The notes: a model not told the origin generated them from the letters alone. Counted from the stretch's first letter, positions 26,733-36,440 are shown. The stretch: 44,240 nucleotides of DNA from Enterobacter mori LMG 25706 (GCF_000211415.1 NZ_GL890776.1:406512-450751); one strand, 5' to 3'. Numbers and translations: made by a program.

Positions 26733-27200
26733 TTATTCGTTTTCGTCATTGTCTTTAGTAAGGGCATCCAATACTTGCTGATCAATATTTTCAATGCATT
26801 GTACTACGAGATTTATTAACTCCATGACATTCTCTCTGGTAACATTAATCGATTGCCCATTCGGAGATCTACCGTTACGATGCACGATGTCATGCCGCTT
26901 AATTACTGCGCGATTAAGTTCTGACACCAGATTGTTGGGGATTTCAATAAGCAGTACCTCTCGTAACATCTTACGAGTGGTCTGAATATTATGGAATGAA
27001 GTATTGTCGAGTTCTTCGGTGATTCGCTTATCGAGCCCATCAAGAAAATTATAAATTGCTTCAACCTTCATTTTTTGTTCAGTAAAAACCCCTGATTTTT
27101 CAACAAAACGACGTTTTAATGTTTCATTATTTAAAACTTCTCGTTTCATAATGTCGCCGATATAAGCTTCTAATGCGGTGATGATACTGGAAAAGCACAT
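26733..27200 (-). CDS. HEPN-domain protein (RiboL-PSP-like), probably the 3' part of a frameshifted gene
   Basis: The protein has 155 residues. HEPN signature: helix CFSSIITALEAYIGDIMKREV near the start and the catalytic-type motif R-H-D-I-V-H (R.x4.H) followed by RNGRSP, then a terminal helix. HEPN proteins with this motif are metal-independent RNases found in many defence and toxin systems. Its frame stays open well upstream of the ATG (QRISATLKSEDQVLQRM), overlapping the end of the gene at 27170. This suggests that the two were one protein of about 420 residues. As an independent gene it has no clear Shine-Dalgarno. Confidence 0.72.
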   Translation of the reverse strand: MCFSSIITALEAYIGDIMKREVLNNETLKRRFVEKSGVFTEQKMKVEAIYNFLDGLDKRITEELDNTSFHNIQTTRKMLREVLLIEIPNNLVSELNRAVIKRHDIVHRNGRSPNGQSINVTRENVMELINLVVQCIENIDQQVLDALTKDNDENE

Positions 27201-27991
27201 TCGCTGAAGAACTTGATCTTCTGATTTGAGAGTTGCTGAAATTCGTTGACAGACTGAAGGAAGTTCCGAAACGGAACGGTTGTACCTTTTTGAATTTCTT
27301 CTAAGTCACCGAAATCTTCCTCTGATCCTGACCAAATCAATTCTGCTATGTTAAGTTCACAAATTGCATCGTTCTGACAAGATGAAAGAAAAGCAAAAGT
27401 AAATATGTTTGGGTCATTGCATGGGAAATTTAACGATCCGGTAACCGAATACTCTGAATATAAAGGTACATTGCTAAGCATAGCGCAAAGCAAGGGGATG
27501 TCGCTGCTATTGTACCAATGTACATCATTAAAGGGATTATATAAACGTCTTTCGTCAGTCATTATCCTAACAGCCTTTGGAAAGAGTTCAATCCATTCTT
27601 CCAATGTTGAGTTTTGAATTGCATCAATAAAATTCTGATAGACCGCTATTTTTTGGGTATAACGCTCATTGCACTTACCTATAGCATCATTGTTATCTAA
27701 TGAATCTTGTAATAGGTAAATAATTTCCTGAGCCGATGATATGGCCTTATCTAGATATTCGCCAAAATGTAATGTGCAAGCTTGCATGTCATAGCCCGCT
27801 AATACCATACGTCTTAGGATAGTTGCTGCGGAAGCTTGATAACCAATAAAGACATCTTGACTAAACTCACCTCTGTAATGAGGAGGAATGTTTCTGACAC
27901 GATCGTTGTTGCGAAAAAACCATGTATCATGGTGATTTCTATAGCTCTCAATCTCAAAACCATTCACTTCAATTCCGACCCACGTAGACAT
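27170..27991 (-). CDS. HEPN/Toprim-associated N-terminal domain protein
   Basis: The protein has 273 residues. It begins MSTWVGIEVNGFEIESYRN, the typical start of HEPN/Toprim-N domains, and has the family-like TILRRMVLAGYDMQACTLHFGEYL segment at about 55-80. These domains occur fused to HEPN or Toprim nucleases in predicted prokaryotic immune systems. The last 12 or so residues (KFFSECAFPVSSPH) look out of frame relative to the HEPN part that follows, so a single-base indel around 27220-27300 may have split one gene. AGGT precedes the start by seven bases. The gene is AT-rich and typical of cargo. Confidence 0.72.
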   Translation of the reverse strand: MSTWVGIEVNGFEIESYRNHHDTWFFRNNDRVRNIPPHYRGEFSQDVFIGYQASAATILRRMVLAGYDMQACTLHFGEYLDKAISSAQEIIYLLQDSLDNNDAIGKCNERYTQKIAVYQNFIDAIQNSTLEEWIELFPKAVRIMTDERRLYNPFNDVHWYNSSDIPLLCAMLSNVPLYSEYSVTGSLNFPCNDPNIFTFAFLSSCQNDAICELNIAELIWSGSEEDFGDLEEIQKGTTVPFRNFLQSVNEFQQLSNQKIKFFSECAFPVSSPH

Positions 27992-28122
27992 TCATATTAC
28001 CTATTTGCTTTACGTTTTTAAATTCATTAACTACTGAAGCATACTAGTGCCACCTAGTCTAAAAGTATATTTTGCTTAGGTTCGCTCATGTATCATAATC
28101 CACGCGAGGCCTACATTCATTC

Positions 28123-28794
28123 TCAGTGAGCGATCTCGATTAACTCCGGACCTTCATTTTTAGTATTACCTACAGCGCGCGTTACTGCATGCCAGATGAA
28201 AATATCTTCTGTAACGGCACCATCGACAGCTATTTTATCAGCCTCTTTCCCTCCAACATCCTGCTGCATCCATCCCCTTGCAGCTTCCGGCGATAGAACC
28301 AATGGGCGACGGTCGTGGATATCTACCAAACCATTGTTGGCGACAGCGGTCACGATGAGAAAACCTTCAGCTTCGTCTCCACGCTCGAAAGGCGTGCTGC
28401 CGATCGCCGCCATGAATATGGGCTGGCCATCGGCCCGATGGATGAAGTAGGGTTGTTTCTTGTCGCCTTCCTTCTTCCATTCGTACCATCCATCGGCGAA
28501 GCAGATCGCCCGGCCACATTGCCAGAGGGGCTTAAACATTCTGCTGATGGCCGCGGTTTCGACACGAGCCTTAATCAGTGGCGTCTTATCCCACCATCTT
28601 GGCGCATAACCCCAGAGCGCCGGATCGAGATGCAGCTGCTCGTCGCGTTCGCTCAACAGCAGGACTTTTGTGCCGGGCGCAACGTTGTAGCGTCCAATCG
28701 GCTCCGGGTCATAAGCAATGTCGCGATCACCTTCATCGGCCAAATAAGCGAGATATTCTTCACGGGTTTGGGCTTGTGCAAAACGTCCACACAT
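28123..28794 (-). CDS. yedK: SOS response-associated peptidase (YedK/HMCES family)
   Basis: The protein has 223 residues from MCGRF; the frame is open further upstream but the catalytic Cys must follow the initiator Met. Seen: Cys2, Asn in RYNVAPGT, Glu in ADGWYEWK and His in DIHDRRPLVL, the four active-site elements of the SRAP fold. Established: it forms a thiazolidine cross-link with abasic sites in single-stranded DNA to shield them. A GGAGG Shine-Dalgarno lies 6 bases before the ATG. No LexA box is evident upstream. It sits at the right border of the island, and such genes are common in prophages. Whether it is core or cargo is unresolved. Confidence 0.92.
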   Translation of the reverse strand: MCGRFAQAQTREEYLAYLADEGDRDIAYDPEPIGRYNVAPGTKVLLLSERDEQLHLDPALWGYAPRWWDKTPLIKARVETAAISRMFKPLWQCGRAICFADGWYEWKKEGDKKQPYFIHRADGQPIFMAAIGSTPFERGDEAEGFLIVTAVANNGLVDIHDRRPLVLSPEAARGWMQQDVGGKEADKIAVDGAVTEDIFIWHAVTRAVGNTKNEGPELIEIAH

Positions 28795-28958
28795 AGAAAC
28801 CTCCAGTCGGATGTCAGACTGAAAGTATAGGGTAGAGAGAAAAAGTAGCGCGCGCTGGTTAAGTCTTACAAACGGATTCGTGGTGATTATGCTGATCAGC
28901 TTGAGATGCGTAAAGAGGCCTAATGCGAAACTGGAAGGAATTAGACAAAAGCGCGGAT

Positions 28959-29035
28959 TTTGGGGGCAAATTTGGGGGCAAAATTGCACTTGGGGGCAAA
29001 AAAGGGGCACAAAAAAGTCCGGTTATGTCCGTTAG
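28959..29035. repeat. Short direct repeats, candidate integrase arm or attachment region
   Basis: TGGGGGCAAA occurs at 28961-28970, 28973-28982 and 28991-29000, with a degenerate fourth copy near 29004. GTCCGGTT (29017) and GTCCGTTA (29028) follow. Short, spaced direct repeats beside a prophage edge are typical of tyrosine integrase arm-type sites. No integrase gene is present in the window. The function is inferred from position and pattern. Confidence 0.45.
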
Positions 29036-29114
29036 TGTCTTTTGGGTATAACGACTAAATGCATGATAACCATATAAAATATAATGTTTACAGTTGGTTG
29101 CTTTAAAAGGTACC

Positions 29115-29131
29115 ATACCCCCCTATAGTAT
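29115..29131. promoter_or_regulatory. FrmR operator and frmR promoter region
   Basis: ATACCCCCCTATAGTAT lies 16 bases before the frmR start. It has the AT-flanked G/C-tract layout of CsoR/FrmR-family operators, and the same kind of sequence precedes frmR in E. coli. FrmR bound here would repress its own operon until formaldehyde cross-links the repressor. Confidence 0.7.
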
Positions 29132-29146
29132 CTTAACGGAGGGCGT

Positions 29147-29422
29147 ATGCCGCATTCACCCGAAGATAAAAAACGCATTCTCACGCGCGTCCGTCGCATT
29201 CGGGGCCAGGTTGATGCCCTGGAACGTGCGCTGGAATCGGGCGATCCCTGCCTTGCCATATTGCAGCAAATCGCCGCCGTGCGCGGCGCTGCCAATGGCC
29301 TGATGGGCGAAATGGTCGAAATTCACCTCAAAGATGAGCTGGTGACGGGGGAGACAACCCCGGATCAGCGGGCAGTTCGGATGGCGGAAGTCGGCCATTT
29401 GCTGCGCTCTTATCTAAAATAA
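29147..29422 (+). CDS. frmR: Formaldehyde-sensing transcriptional repressor FrmR
   Basis: The protein has 91 residues, an all-helical CsoR/RcnR-family repressor. The residues used for formaldehyde sensing in E. coli FrmR, Pro2 and Cys35 (GDPCLAILQQ), are present. Formaldehyde forms a methylene bridge between them and releases the DNA. A GGAGG Shine-Dalgarno precedes the ATG. It is followed after 30 bp by frmA, forming the frmRA operon. Identity is secure from size, residues and neighbour. Confidence 0.95.
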   Translation: MPHSPEDKKRILTRVRRIRGQVDALERALESGDPCLAILQQIAAVRGAANGLMGEMVEIHLKDELVTGETTPDQRAVRMAEVGHLLRSYLK

Positions 29423-30571
<1,149 letters not shown>

Positions 30572-30578
30572 CTCTTCT

Positions 30579-30608
30579 GCCAGCGGTTTTTCGCCGCTGG
30601 CGTTTCTT
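30579..30608 (+). terminator. Rho-independent terminator after frmA
   Basis: GCCAGCGG (30579-30586) pairs with CCGCTGGC (30594-30601), followed by GTTTCTTT. It starts 8 bases after the frmA stop codon. Confidence 0.85.
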
Positions 30609-30652
30609 TAATAATCTTCTCTAAAGTGTGACCAGTGCGGCGTTTTTAGCCG

Positions 30653-30679
30653 TAATCTAAATCCCTGCCGTGCCGATGA
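30653..30679 (+). promoter_or_regulatory. Candidate sigma-28 (FliA) promoter of trg
   Basis: TAAT (30653-30656), exactly 15 bases, then GCCGATGA (30672-30679) matches the TAAA-N15-GCCGATAA consensus in 10 of 12 positions. Chemoreceptor genes are normally FliA-dependent. The predicted start site would fall at about 30686, the first bases of the ERIC element. Confidence 0.6.
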
Positions 30680-30684
30680 CTATC

Positions 30685-30878
30685 TATACCCGTCATACTT
30701 CAAGTTGCCTGTGCGTTGGCCGCACTCGTTCACCCCAGTCACTTACTTATGTAAGCTCCCGGGGATTCACTCCCTTGCCGCGTGACTCGGCCTGTGGCCT
30801 CGCCCCTTCGGGGCCAGCGCAAGCGCTGTTCAAAACGGCTAGCCGTTTTGTCATGCAACTCGAATTATTTAGGGTATA
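30685..30878. repeat. ERIC (intergenic repeat unit) with an internal insertion
   Basis: The ends TATACCC and GGGTATA are inverted. The centre carries the diagnostic ERIC core (CCCCAGTCACTTACTTATG and GTAAGCTCC.GGGGATTCAC). A canonical ERIC is about 127 bp; this one is 194 bp, with roughly 67 extra bases between about 30780 and 30852, containing their own hairpins (GGCCTCGCCCC..., AAAACGGCTAGCCGTTTT). Variants with such insertions are known. It lies in the probable 5' untranslated region of trg. Confidence 0.9.
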
Positions 30879-30923
30879 ACACGCATATTTTTACGCATCT
30901 TACCTATAAGAGAGTCGACGGTC

Positions 30924-32615
30924 ATGGACAACACAACTTCGATGCAGGCGCAGCGCAAGCTGGGCTTCTTGCATCACATCAGGCTGGTTCCGCTGTTTTC
31001 CTCCATTCTCGGTGGCATAATTCTTCTGTTTGCCTTGAGCGCAGGTCTGGCGGGGTATTTCCTGTTGCAGGCTGATACCGATCAGCAGGATGTCACAGCA
31101 GAAATTCAGGTGCGTATGGGGCTTTCGAACAGCTCCAACCATTTACGTACCGCGCGAATCAATATGATCCATGCCGGTGCGGCCAGCCGTATCGCGGAAA
31201 TGGAGGCGATGAAGCAAAACATCAGCGAGGCGGAAACGCGCATCAAGCAATCGCAGTCAAGCTTTACCGCCTATATGAATCGCGCCGTGCGCACCTCTGC
31301 GGACGAAGCGCTGGATGCTGAGCTGAAAGCACGCTATGACGCCTATATTGCGGGGCTGCAGCCGATGGTCAAATTTGCCAAAAACGGCATGTTTGAAGCG
31401 ATCATCAATCATGAAAACGAAACCGCGCGTCCGCTGGATGACGCCTACAACGCCGTCCTGCTGAAGGCCATCAAAATCCGTACCGATCGTGCCAGCGCGC
31501 TAACCGCTCAGGCCCACACCCGTACACAGCTAGGGCTGATGTTTATGGTCGGCGCGTTTGCGCTGGCGCTGGTGTTAACGGCCATGACCTTTGTGGTGCT
31601 GCGCCGGACGGTGATTAACCCGCTTCAGCGTGCTGCCACCCGCATTGAGAATATTGCGAAAGGTGATTTAACCATGCCGGACGATCCGACAAGCCGGAGC
31701 GAAATCGGTCGCCTGACGCGGGATCTGCAAACCATGCAGCATTCGCTGGTGACCACCGTAGGTACCGTGCGCCAGGGGGCTGAAGAGATTTATCGCGGCA
31801 CCAGCGAGATCTCTGCGGGGAATACCGACCTCTCTTCTCGTACCGAACAGCAGGCAGCCGCGATTGAGCAGACCGCCGCCAGCATGGAGCAGTTGACCGC
31901 AACGGTGAAACAGAACGCCGATAACGCCCATCATGCCAGCAAACTGGCGGAAGATGCTTCCGGCAAAGCCAGTCGCGGCGGCCAGATGGTGTCCGGCGTG
32001 GTGAAAACGATGGGCAATATCTCGACCAGTTCGAAGAAAATTTCAGAAATTACCGCCGTGATTAACAGCATTGCCTTCCAGACCAACATTCTGGCGCTGA
32101 ACGCTGCCGTTGAAGCGGCGCGTGCAGGCGAACAGGGACGAGGCTTTGCGGTGGTGGCGAGTGAAGTGCGCACGCTGGCAAGCCGTAGCGCCAACGCCGC
32201 GAAAGAGATTGAAAGCCTGATCAACGAGTCGGTGACCCTGATTGACCAGGGGTCGGGTGAAGTGGTCGCGGCGGGGAACACCATGAATGAAATCGTCGAG
32301 GCGGTGAAGCGCGTCACCGATATCATGCTGGAAATTGCTGCCGCGTCCGACGAGCAGAGCCGTGGCATTGTCCAGGTGAGCCAGGCCATTTCTGAAATGG
32401 ATAAAGTCACCCAGCAAAACGCCTCGCTGGTGGAAGAAGCCTCAGCGGCCGCGGCATCGCTGGAAGAACAGGGTGCGCGTCTGACAGAGGCAGTAGGGGC
32501 ATTTCGGCTGAACGGGGCAACGGCGGGGCGTGTGGTAGCGTCTGCGCCAGTGGCGAAGGGTGTGCCATTGCGCCCAGCGGCTACGGTTTCCGGGGATAAC
32601 TGGGAGACGTTCTGA
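30924..32615 (+). CDS. trg: Methyl-accepting chemotaxis protein Trg (ribose/galactose receptor)
   Basis: The protein has 563 residues. The N-terminus ([14 protein letters not shown]...[19 protein letters not shown]) is close to E. coli Trg. Transmembrane helices are at about 22-46 and 200-222 with a TarH-type periplasmic helical domain between, then HAMP, methylation helices and the kinase-control tip ([20 protein letters not shown]). In E. coli Trg senses ribose- and galactose-loaded RbsB/MglB. The neighbour order trg...ydcI-ydcJ matches E. coli. The last residues are NWETF, the CheR/CheB docking pentapeptide, which E. coli Trg lacks. The exact ligand set is inferred. Confidence 0.9.
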   Translation: MDNTTSMQAQRKLGFLHHIRLVPLFSSILGGIILLFALSAGLAGYFLLQADTDQQDVTAEIQVRMGLSNSSNHLRTARINMIHAGAASRIAEMEAMKQNISEAETRIKQSQSSFTAYMNRAVRTSADEALDAELKARYDAYIAGLQPMVKFAKNGMFEAIINHENETARPLDDAYNAVLLKAIKIRTDRASALTAQAHTRTQLGLMFMVGAFALALVLTAMTFVVLRRTVINPLQRAATRIENIAKGDLTMPDDPTSRSEIGRLTRDLQTMQHSLVTTVGTVRQGAEEIYRGTSEISAGNTDLSSRTEQQAAAIEQTAASMEQLTATVKQNADNAHHASKLAEDASGKASRGGQMVSGVVKTMGNISTSSKKISEITAVINSIAFQTNILALNAAVEAARAGEQGRGFAVVASEVRTLASRSANAAKEIESLINESVTLIDQGSGEVVAAGNTMNEIVEAVKRVTDIMLEIAAASDEQSRGIVQVSQAISEMDKVTQQNASLVEEASAAAASLEEQGARLTEAVGAFRLNGATAGRVVASAPVAKGVPLRPAATVSGDNWETF

Positions 32616-32626
32616 GTTGCGGGTTT

Positions 32627-32700
32627 GTCGGGTGGCGCTGCGCTTACCCGACCTACAAAAAACGTGTCAGTAGGCCCGCGTAAGCGCAGCGACACCGGGC
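32627..32700. repeat. Pair of REP elements (BIME-like)
   Basis: Two inverted REP units are seen. The first is 32627-32652 (GTCGGGTGGCG...TTACCCGAC) and the second about 32670-32700 (TAGGCCCGCGTAAGCGCAGCG...). They lie between the convergent trg and gcd genes. Confidence 0.8.
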
Positions 32701-32705
32701 AAACA

Positions 32706-32730
32706 AAAGGGACCTTTCGGTCCCTTTTTT
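32706..32730. terminator. Bidirectional terminator between trg and gcd
   Basis: AAAGGGACC-TTTC-GGTCCCTTT is a perfect 9-bp stem followed by further T residues, and by A residues on the other side. It serves both convergent genes. Confidence 0.9.
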
Positions 32731-32736
32731 CATCTG

Positions 32737-35121
32737 TCACTTCTTATCGGGTAACGCATACGCGATAACGTAATCACCGCGATCCGGCGACTGACGTGCT
32801 CCGCCTGCATTAATGATGATGTACTGTTTACCGGTTTTCGGTGAAACGTAGGTCATCGGCCCGGACTGGCTGCCTACCGGCAGACGGTCTTTCCAGATCT
32901 CTTTCCCGGTGGCGGTATCAAACGCGCGCAGGTAGAAATCCTGAGTACCGGCGAAGAACAGCAGGCCAGACTGCGTGGAGAGCGATGCACCAAGGGTTGG
33001 CATGCCGATCGGGATTGGCATATGCATACGAATACCCAGCGGACCGGTATCTTCCACGGTGCCGACAGGAACCTGCCACACCAGCTTGCCGGATTTCAGA
33101 TCGACCGCTGACATGGTGCCAAACGGCGGTTTCTGGCACGGAATACCCAGCGGCGACAGGAAGCGCTCACGCATCGCGCCGAACGGCGTGCCGTCCATGG
33201 GGACAATCCCCATCTCAATGCCGCTGGCATTTTTCGCAACATTCGCGCGAGGAACCATATAGTTCGCCAGACCCAGACGCATATCGTTGACGAACATCAG
33301 GCCATTGTTCGGGTCAACTGATACGCTGCCCCAGTTCATTCCGCCGAGGGAGCCAGGGAACTGCAGGGAACGGTCCAGACCCGGCGGGGTGAAGACGCCC
33401 TGATGACGCATCTCTTTAAACTGAATACGGCACAGCAGCAGGTCAACAGGCGTCGCCCCCCACATGTCGGATTCAGTCAGCGTCTGGTTGCCAATCATCG
33501 GCATGCCCACGGAATACGGCTGGGTTGGAGAGTAGCGTTCCCCCTCAACGTTACCCGCCGGAACGGGACGTTCTTCTACCTTCGCCACCGGCTTACCGGT
33601 TTCGCGGTTAAGCATGAAAATCATGCCCTGCTTGCTGGTCTGCACCAGCACCGGCGTGGTGCCGCCTTTACCGTCAGGGAGATCGTACAGCAGCGGCTGG
33701 GAAGGCAGGTCAAAGTCCCACAGATCGTGGTGGGTGGTCTGGAAATGCCAGCGCACCTGACCGGTCGTTGCATCGACGGCCACGATGGAGGAGCTGTATT
33801 TGTCGTCGAGCGCCGTACGTTCACCCGCCCAGAAGTCTGGGGTGGCGTTGCCGGTTGGCAGATAAATCAGATTGAGTTTTGCATCATAAGACATGGCTGA
33901 CCAGACGTTCGGCGTGCCGCGCGTGTAGGTCTGGCCTTCCGGCGGCAGGCCGGTGAGGTTCGGATTACCCGGATCCCACGCCCAGGCCAGCTTGCCGGTG
34001 TGAACGTCGTATGCGCGCACTACGCCCGGCGGTTCGCCGGTGGAGAAGTTATCCGCGACGCGACCGCCGACGACAACGACATTCCCGGCCACCAGCGGCG
34101 TGGAGGTCTGCTGATAATACCCGGGCTTGATCTCGCCCATCCCGACGCTCAGATCCACGGTGCCGTGGTCGCCGAAGTCTTCGCAGACCTTGCCGTTATC
34201 CGCATTGATGGCAATCAGGCGGGCATCGGTAGTCGGCAGGAACAGACGGCGAGGGCATGCAGCAGGCTGTGTCTCCGTCTGAGAGGCTGTCACGCTTGAG
34301 CTATCTTCAAAATAGCCCAGACCGCGGCAGCGCTGCCAGTTAGGGGCCGTAGCTTTAGAATCGTAACGCCATTTTTCTTTACCGGAATCTACGTCCAGCG
34401 CCAGCACTTTGCTGTACGGCGTACAGACATACAGCGTGTCGCCAATCTGTAACGGGGTGTTCTGATCTTCCGCGCCCGAGCCGTTGCTCTGCGGGATATC
34501 CCCGGTGTGCGCAACCCAGGCGACTTTCAGATCGCTGACGTTTTGCTTGTTAATCTGGTCCAGCGCGGCAAAGCGATCGCCGTGGGTCGTGTTCCCCCAG
34601 TGCGCCCAGTTTTTCTGCTGCTCGCCTTCGGCGACAGGTTTTACCGGCACCGATTCATTCGCGGCAACCAGCGTCTGCGGCTTAAACATCCAGCCCAGGC
34701 TGACCAGCATGACCACGGCCAGCACGGCGGCAATGCCAAAAGCGGGCGCTTTGTTAACCGGCTCACGGGTATTCGCGGCGCGCAGGAAGGGCCACACAAT
34801 CGCACACAGGAACGCCAGCACGGCGAAGGTGAAGAGGCGGGAGAAGAGCGGCCAAAAATCCCAGCCTGCATCGCTTACCGCCCAGAATAACGAGGCGATA
34901 AACGCGATACCATACAGCACCATGCCGCTGGTGCGGTTAGTGAATATCAGGATGGCAGCAATTACCATCACCGCCCCCATGATCAGGAAGTACAGGCTTC
35001 CGCCCACTGTAGCGAGCTTCAAGCCCAGCCCGCCGACTGCCAGACCGATGAGCATCATCAGTCCGACAAGGAGCCACTGCAGGATACGAGGTAACCCGCG
35101 TGGCGCGCTGCCAAATGCCAT
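32737..35121 (-). CDS. gcd: Membrane-bound PQQ-dependent glucose dehydrogenase
   Basis: The protein has 794 residues from the ATG at 35121, which has AAGGAG seven bases upstream; an in-frame ATG further upstream (35139) lacks this. E. coli Gcd has 796. Residues about 10-145 hold five transmembrane helices. The rest is an eight-bladed PQQ propeller facing the periplasm (HWGNTTHGDRFAALDQINKQNV, RCRGLGYF, HHDLWDFDLPSQP, QTSKQGMIFMLNR). It oxidises glucose to gluconolactone and passes electrons to ubiquinone. In E. coli this gene lies elsewhere; here it sits between trg and ydcI. PQQ synthesis genes are not in the window. Confidence 0.96.
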   Translation of the reverse strand: MAFGSAPRGLPRILQWLLVGLMMLIGLAVGGLGLKLATVGGSLYFLIMGAVMVIAAILIFTNRTSGMVLYGIAFIASLFWAVSDAGWDFWPLFSRLFTFAVLAFLCAIVWPFLRAANTREPVNKAPAFGIAAVLAVVMLVSLGWMFKPQTLVAANESVPVKPVAEGEQQKNWAHWGNTTHGDRFAALDQINKQNVSDLKVAWVAHTGDIPQSNGSGAEDQNTPLQIGDTLYVCTPYSKVLALDVDSGKEKWRYDSKATAPNWQRCRGLGYFEDSSSVTASQTETQPAACPRRLFLPTTDARLIAINADNGKVCEDFGDHGTVDLSVGMGEIKPGYYQQTSTPLVAGNVVVVGGRVADNFSTGEPPGVVRAYDVHTGKLAWAWDPGNPNLTGLPPEGQTYTRGTPNVWSAMSYDAKLNLIYLPTGNATPDFWAGERTALDDKYSSSIVAVDATTGQVRWHFQTTHHDLWDFDLPSQPLLYDLPDGKGGTTPVLVQTSKQGMIFMLNRETGKPVAKVEERPVPAGNVEGERYSPTQPYSVGMPMIGNQTLTESDMWGATPVDLLLCRIQFKEMRHQGVFTPPGLDRSLQFPGSLGGMNWGSVSVDPNNGLMFVNDMRLGLANYMVPRANVAKNASGIEMGIVPMDGTPFGAMRERFLSPLGIPCQKPPFGTMSAVDLKSGKLVWQVPVGTVEDTGPLGIRMHMPIPIGMPTLGASLSTQSGLLFFAGTQDFYLRAFDTATGKEIWKDRLPVGSQSGPMTYVSPKTGKQYIIINAGGARQSPDRGDYVIAYALPDKK

Positions 35122-35382
35122 GTCTATCTCCTTAAACACGCCCGCCCGTCTGGTGTGCTGTGCGCATCTGTACCAATTGGGTCATGCAGGACGGGCGTTA
35201 TGATGTTTTTACCGTTTGAATAGCGTGAAATTCACTCGTATAAATTCGTGTGCGAACCATTTGGTGAATTCGCGGCTATGATAAAACTGTTAAATTGTTT
35301 TACGCAATTGTTAATGAATGATTTCGCATTATTTGCCCAGGAGAAGGTAAACCCGCCCGGACGGCGGGTCAGGGCAGGGACA

Positions 35383-36306
35383 TCAGGCTGGCATGGACTT
35401 GCGGATCGCGCTTAACAGCGCTTGTGCGCCTGATGAGAGCGGGGCATCAACACGGGTCAGGATCCCAATAGGTTCCCCGGCTCCCGGCGAGGTCACCGGG
35501 AGTGCGGTCAGGGTGCCACGGCGTAAATCGTCTTTGACAGCACCTGAGGGGACGAACCAGACGTAGTCATAGTCCACGGTAAGCTGGCGCGAAAGAGAGG
35601 CTGACAGGGTTTCAATGCAGCCCGACGGGAGCGTGCACCCCTGCATTTCGAGTAGCGTTTCGGCATTCTGACGCGGAACCGTACCTTTTGGTGACACAAC
35701 AACCGGCCACTCCATGACGCGGCTCAGGGTCACGGTGTCCTGCAACAGCGGGTGATCGGGACGGACAACCAGCTTGAGTGATTCCAGGAACAAGAGCTCG
35801 TAATTGAGGCCGCTCATCAGTTCCGGATCGGACATTCTGCCAATACCCAGATCCAGCTCGCCCGCTTTCAGCCCGGCAAGCAGCATCGTGTTATTCATGG
35901 TGGCGACCTGAATCGTGGCGTGCTTTTGCAGCTTGTGAAACTGACCAATCACCGCGGGCAAAATGCCCAGCGCCGCGGTAGGAAGCGCGCCCACGCGCAC
36001 GATATCGCTGGCAGGTTCCTCTTTCCGGTTCAACGCCTGGCCTGCGGTGTTGAGGGCATCCAGCACTTTTACCGCGTGCGTCAGAAATTGCTCACCCACG
36101 ATCGTGAGCTGTGCGCCCAGACGACCGCGATCAAAGAGCCGCGTTCCGGTAAGCTGTTCCAGCTCGTTCAGGGTTTTTGAAAGTGCAGGTTGACTCAGGT
36201 TAAGGGTTTCAGCCGCTCGCCCCAGCGTTCCCTGTTGAGCGACGGCCACAAATGTATGCAAATGGCGCAAGCGTATGCGCTGACTGAACAGACCATTTTT
36301 TTCCAT
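35383..36306 (-). CDS. ydcI: LysR-family regulator YdcI
   Basis: The protein has 307 residues, the same length as E. coli YdcI. Its start (MEKNGLFSQRIRLRHLHTFV) and the HTH segment (QGTLGRAAETLNLSQPALSKTLNELEQLTG) are nearly identical to what I recall of that protein. An effector-binding domain occupies about 95-300. In enterobacteria YdcI has been linked to acid/pH stress and organic-acid homeostasis. It is divergent from ydcJ with a 227-bp intergenic region containing a candidate operator. Confidence 0.93.
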   Translation of the reverse strand: MEKNGLFSQRIRLRHLHTFVAVAQQGTLGRAAETLNLSQPALSKTLNELEQLTGTRLFDRGRLGAQLTIVGEQFLTHAVKVLDALNTAGQALNRKEEPASDIVRVGALPTAALGILPAVIGQFHKLQKHATIQVATMNNTMLLAGLKAGELDLGIGRMSDPELMSGLNYELLFLESLKLVVRPDHPLLQDTVTLSRVMEWPVVVSPKGTVPRQNAETLLEMQGCTLPSGCIETLSASLSRQLTVDYDYVWFVPSGAVKDDLRRGTLTALPVTSPGAGEPIGILTRVDAPLSSGAQALLSAIRKSMPA

Positions 36307-36417
36307 AGGCGATGTTAAAAACAGAGAGATGCGGGTGACAAGTTAAGTTGTTTGATTTTGATAACTTGATAGCAAAATATTTTTAACATTTGATCTGTTT
36401 GAGTTACAACCTGTTTT

Positions 36418-36440
36418 TGGTCATGCACAGGCTTTGACCA
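36418..36440. promoter_or_regulatory. Inverted repeat in the ydcI-ydcJ intergenic region, candidate YdcI operator
   Basis: TGGTCA (36418-36423) and TGACCA (36435-36440) are perfect inverted half-sites with an 11-base spacer. Spacing and position between divergent genes fit a LysR-type binding site. It lies 94 bases upstream of the ydcJ ATG. Confidence 0.5.

Larger units (their letters stand above)
16908..29016. mobile_element. AT-rich accessory island with lambdoid prophage remnants and cargo
   Basis: Boundaries are approximate. On the left, the island starts where the GyrI-like gene is cut. On the right, it ends at the G-rich repeat array before the frmR promoter. Phage pieces in plausible phage order are an MT-A70 methylase fragment, a Ref-like fragment, a DUF1133-like protein, and terminase small and large subunits. 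No integrase, portal, capsid or tail genes follow, so the phage is defective. Cargo includes two PRTase-like proteins, a NADAR protein, a HEPN pair and several unknown small genes. Composition is visibly more AT-rich than the flanks, especially 17.4-21.5 and 26.5-28.1 kb. I found no convincing matching direct repeats at the two ends. Confidence 0.75.

Noticed and set aside
28961..29010. CRISPR array
   Set aside because: Repeats are only about 10 bp, with 2-8 bp between them; no spacer-sized unique sequence and no cas genes.
28795..29010. N-terminal extension of the YedK frame up to 29010
   Set aside because: The family requires Cys2 directly after the initiator Met; the extension covers the G-rich repeats and the Shine-Dalgarno sits before MCGRF.
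16908..29016. tRNA gene as attachment site or an insertion sequence
   Set aside because: No cloverleaf-like sequence, transposase or terminal inverted repeats with target duplications could be recognised.
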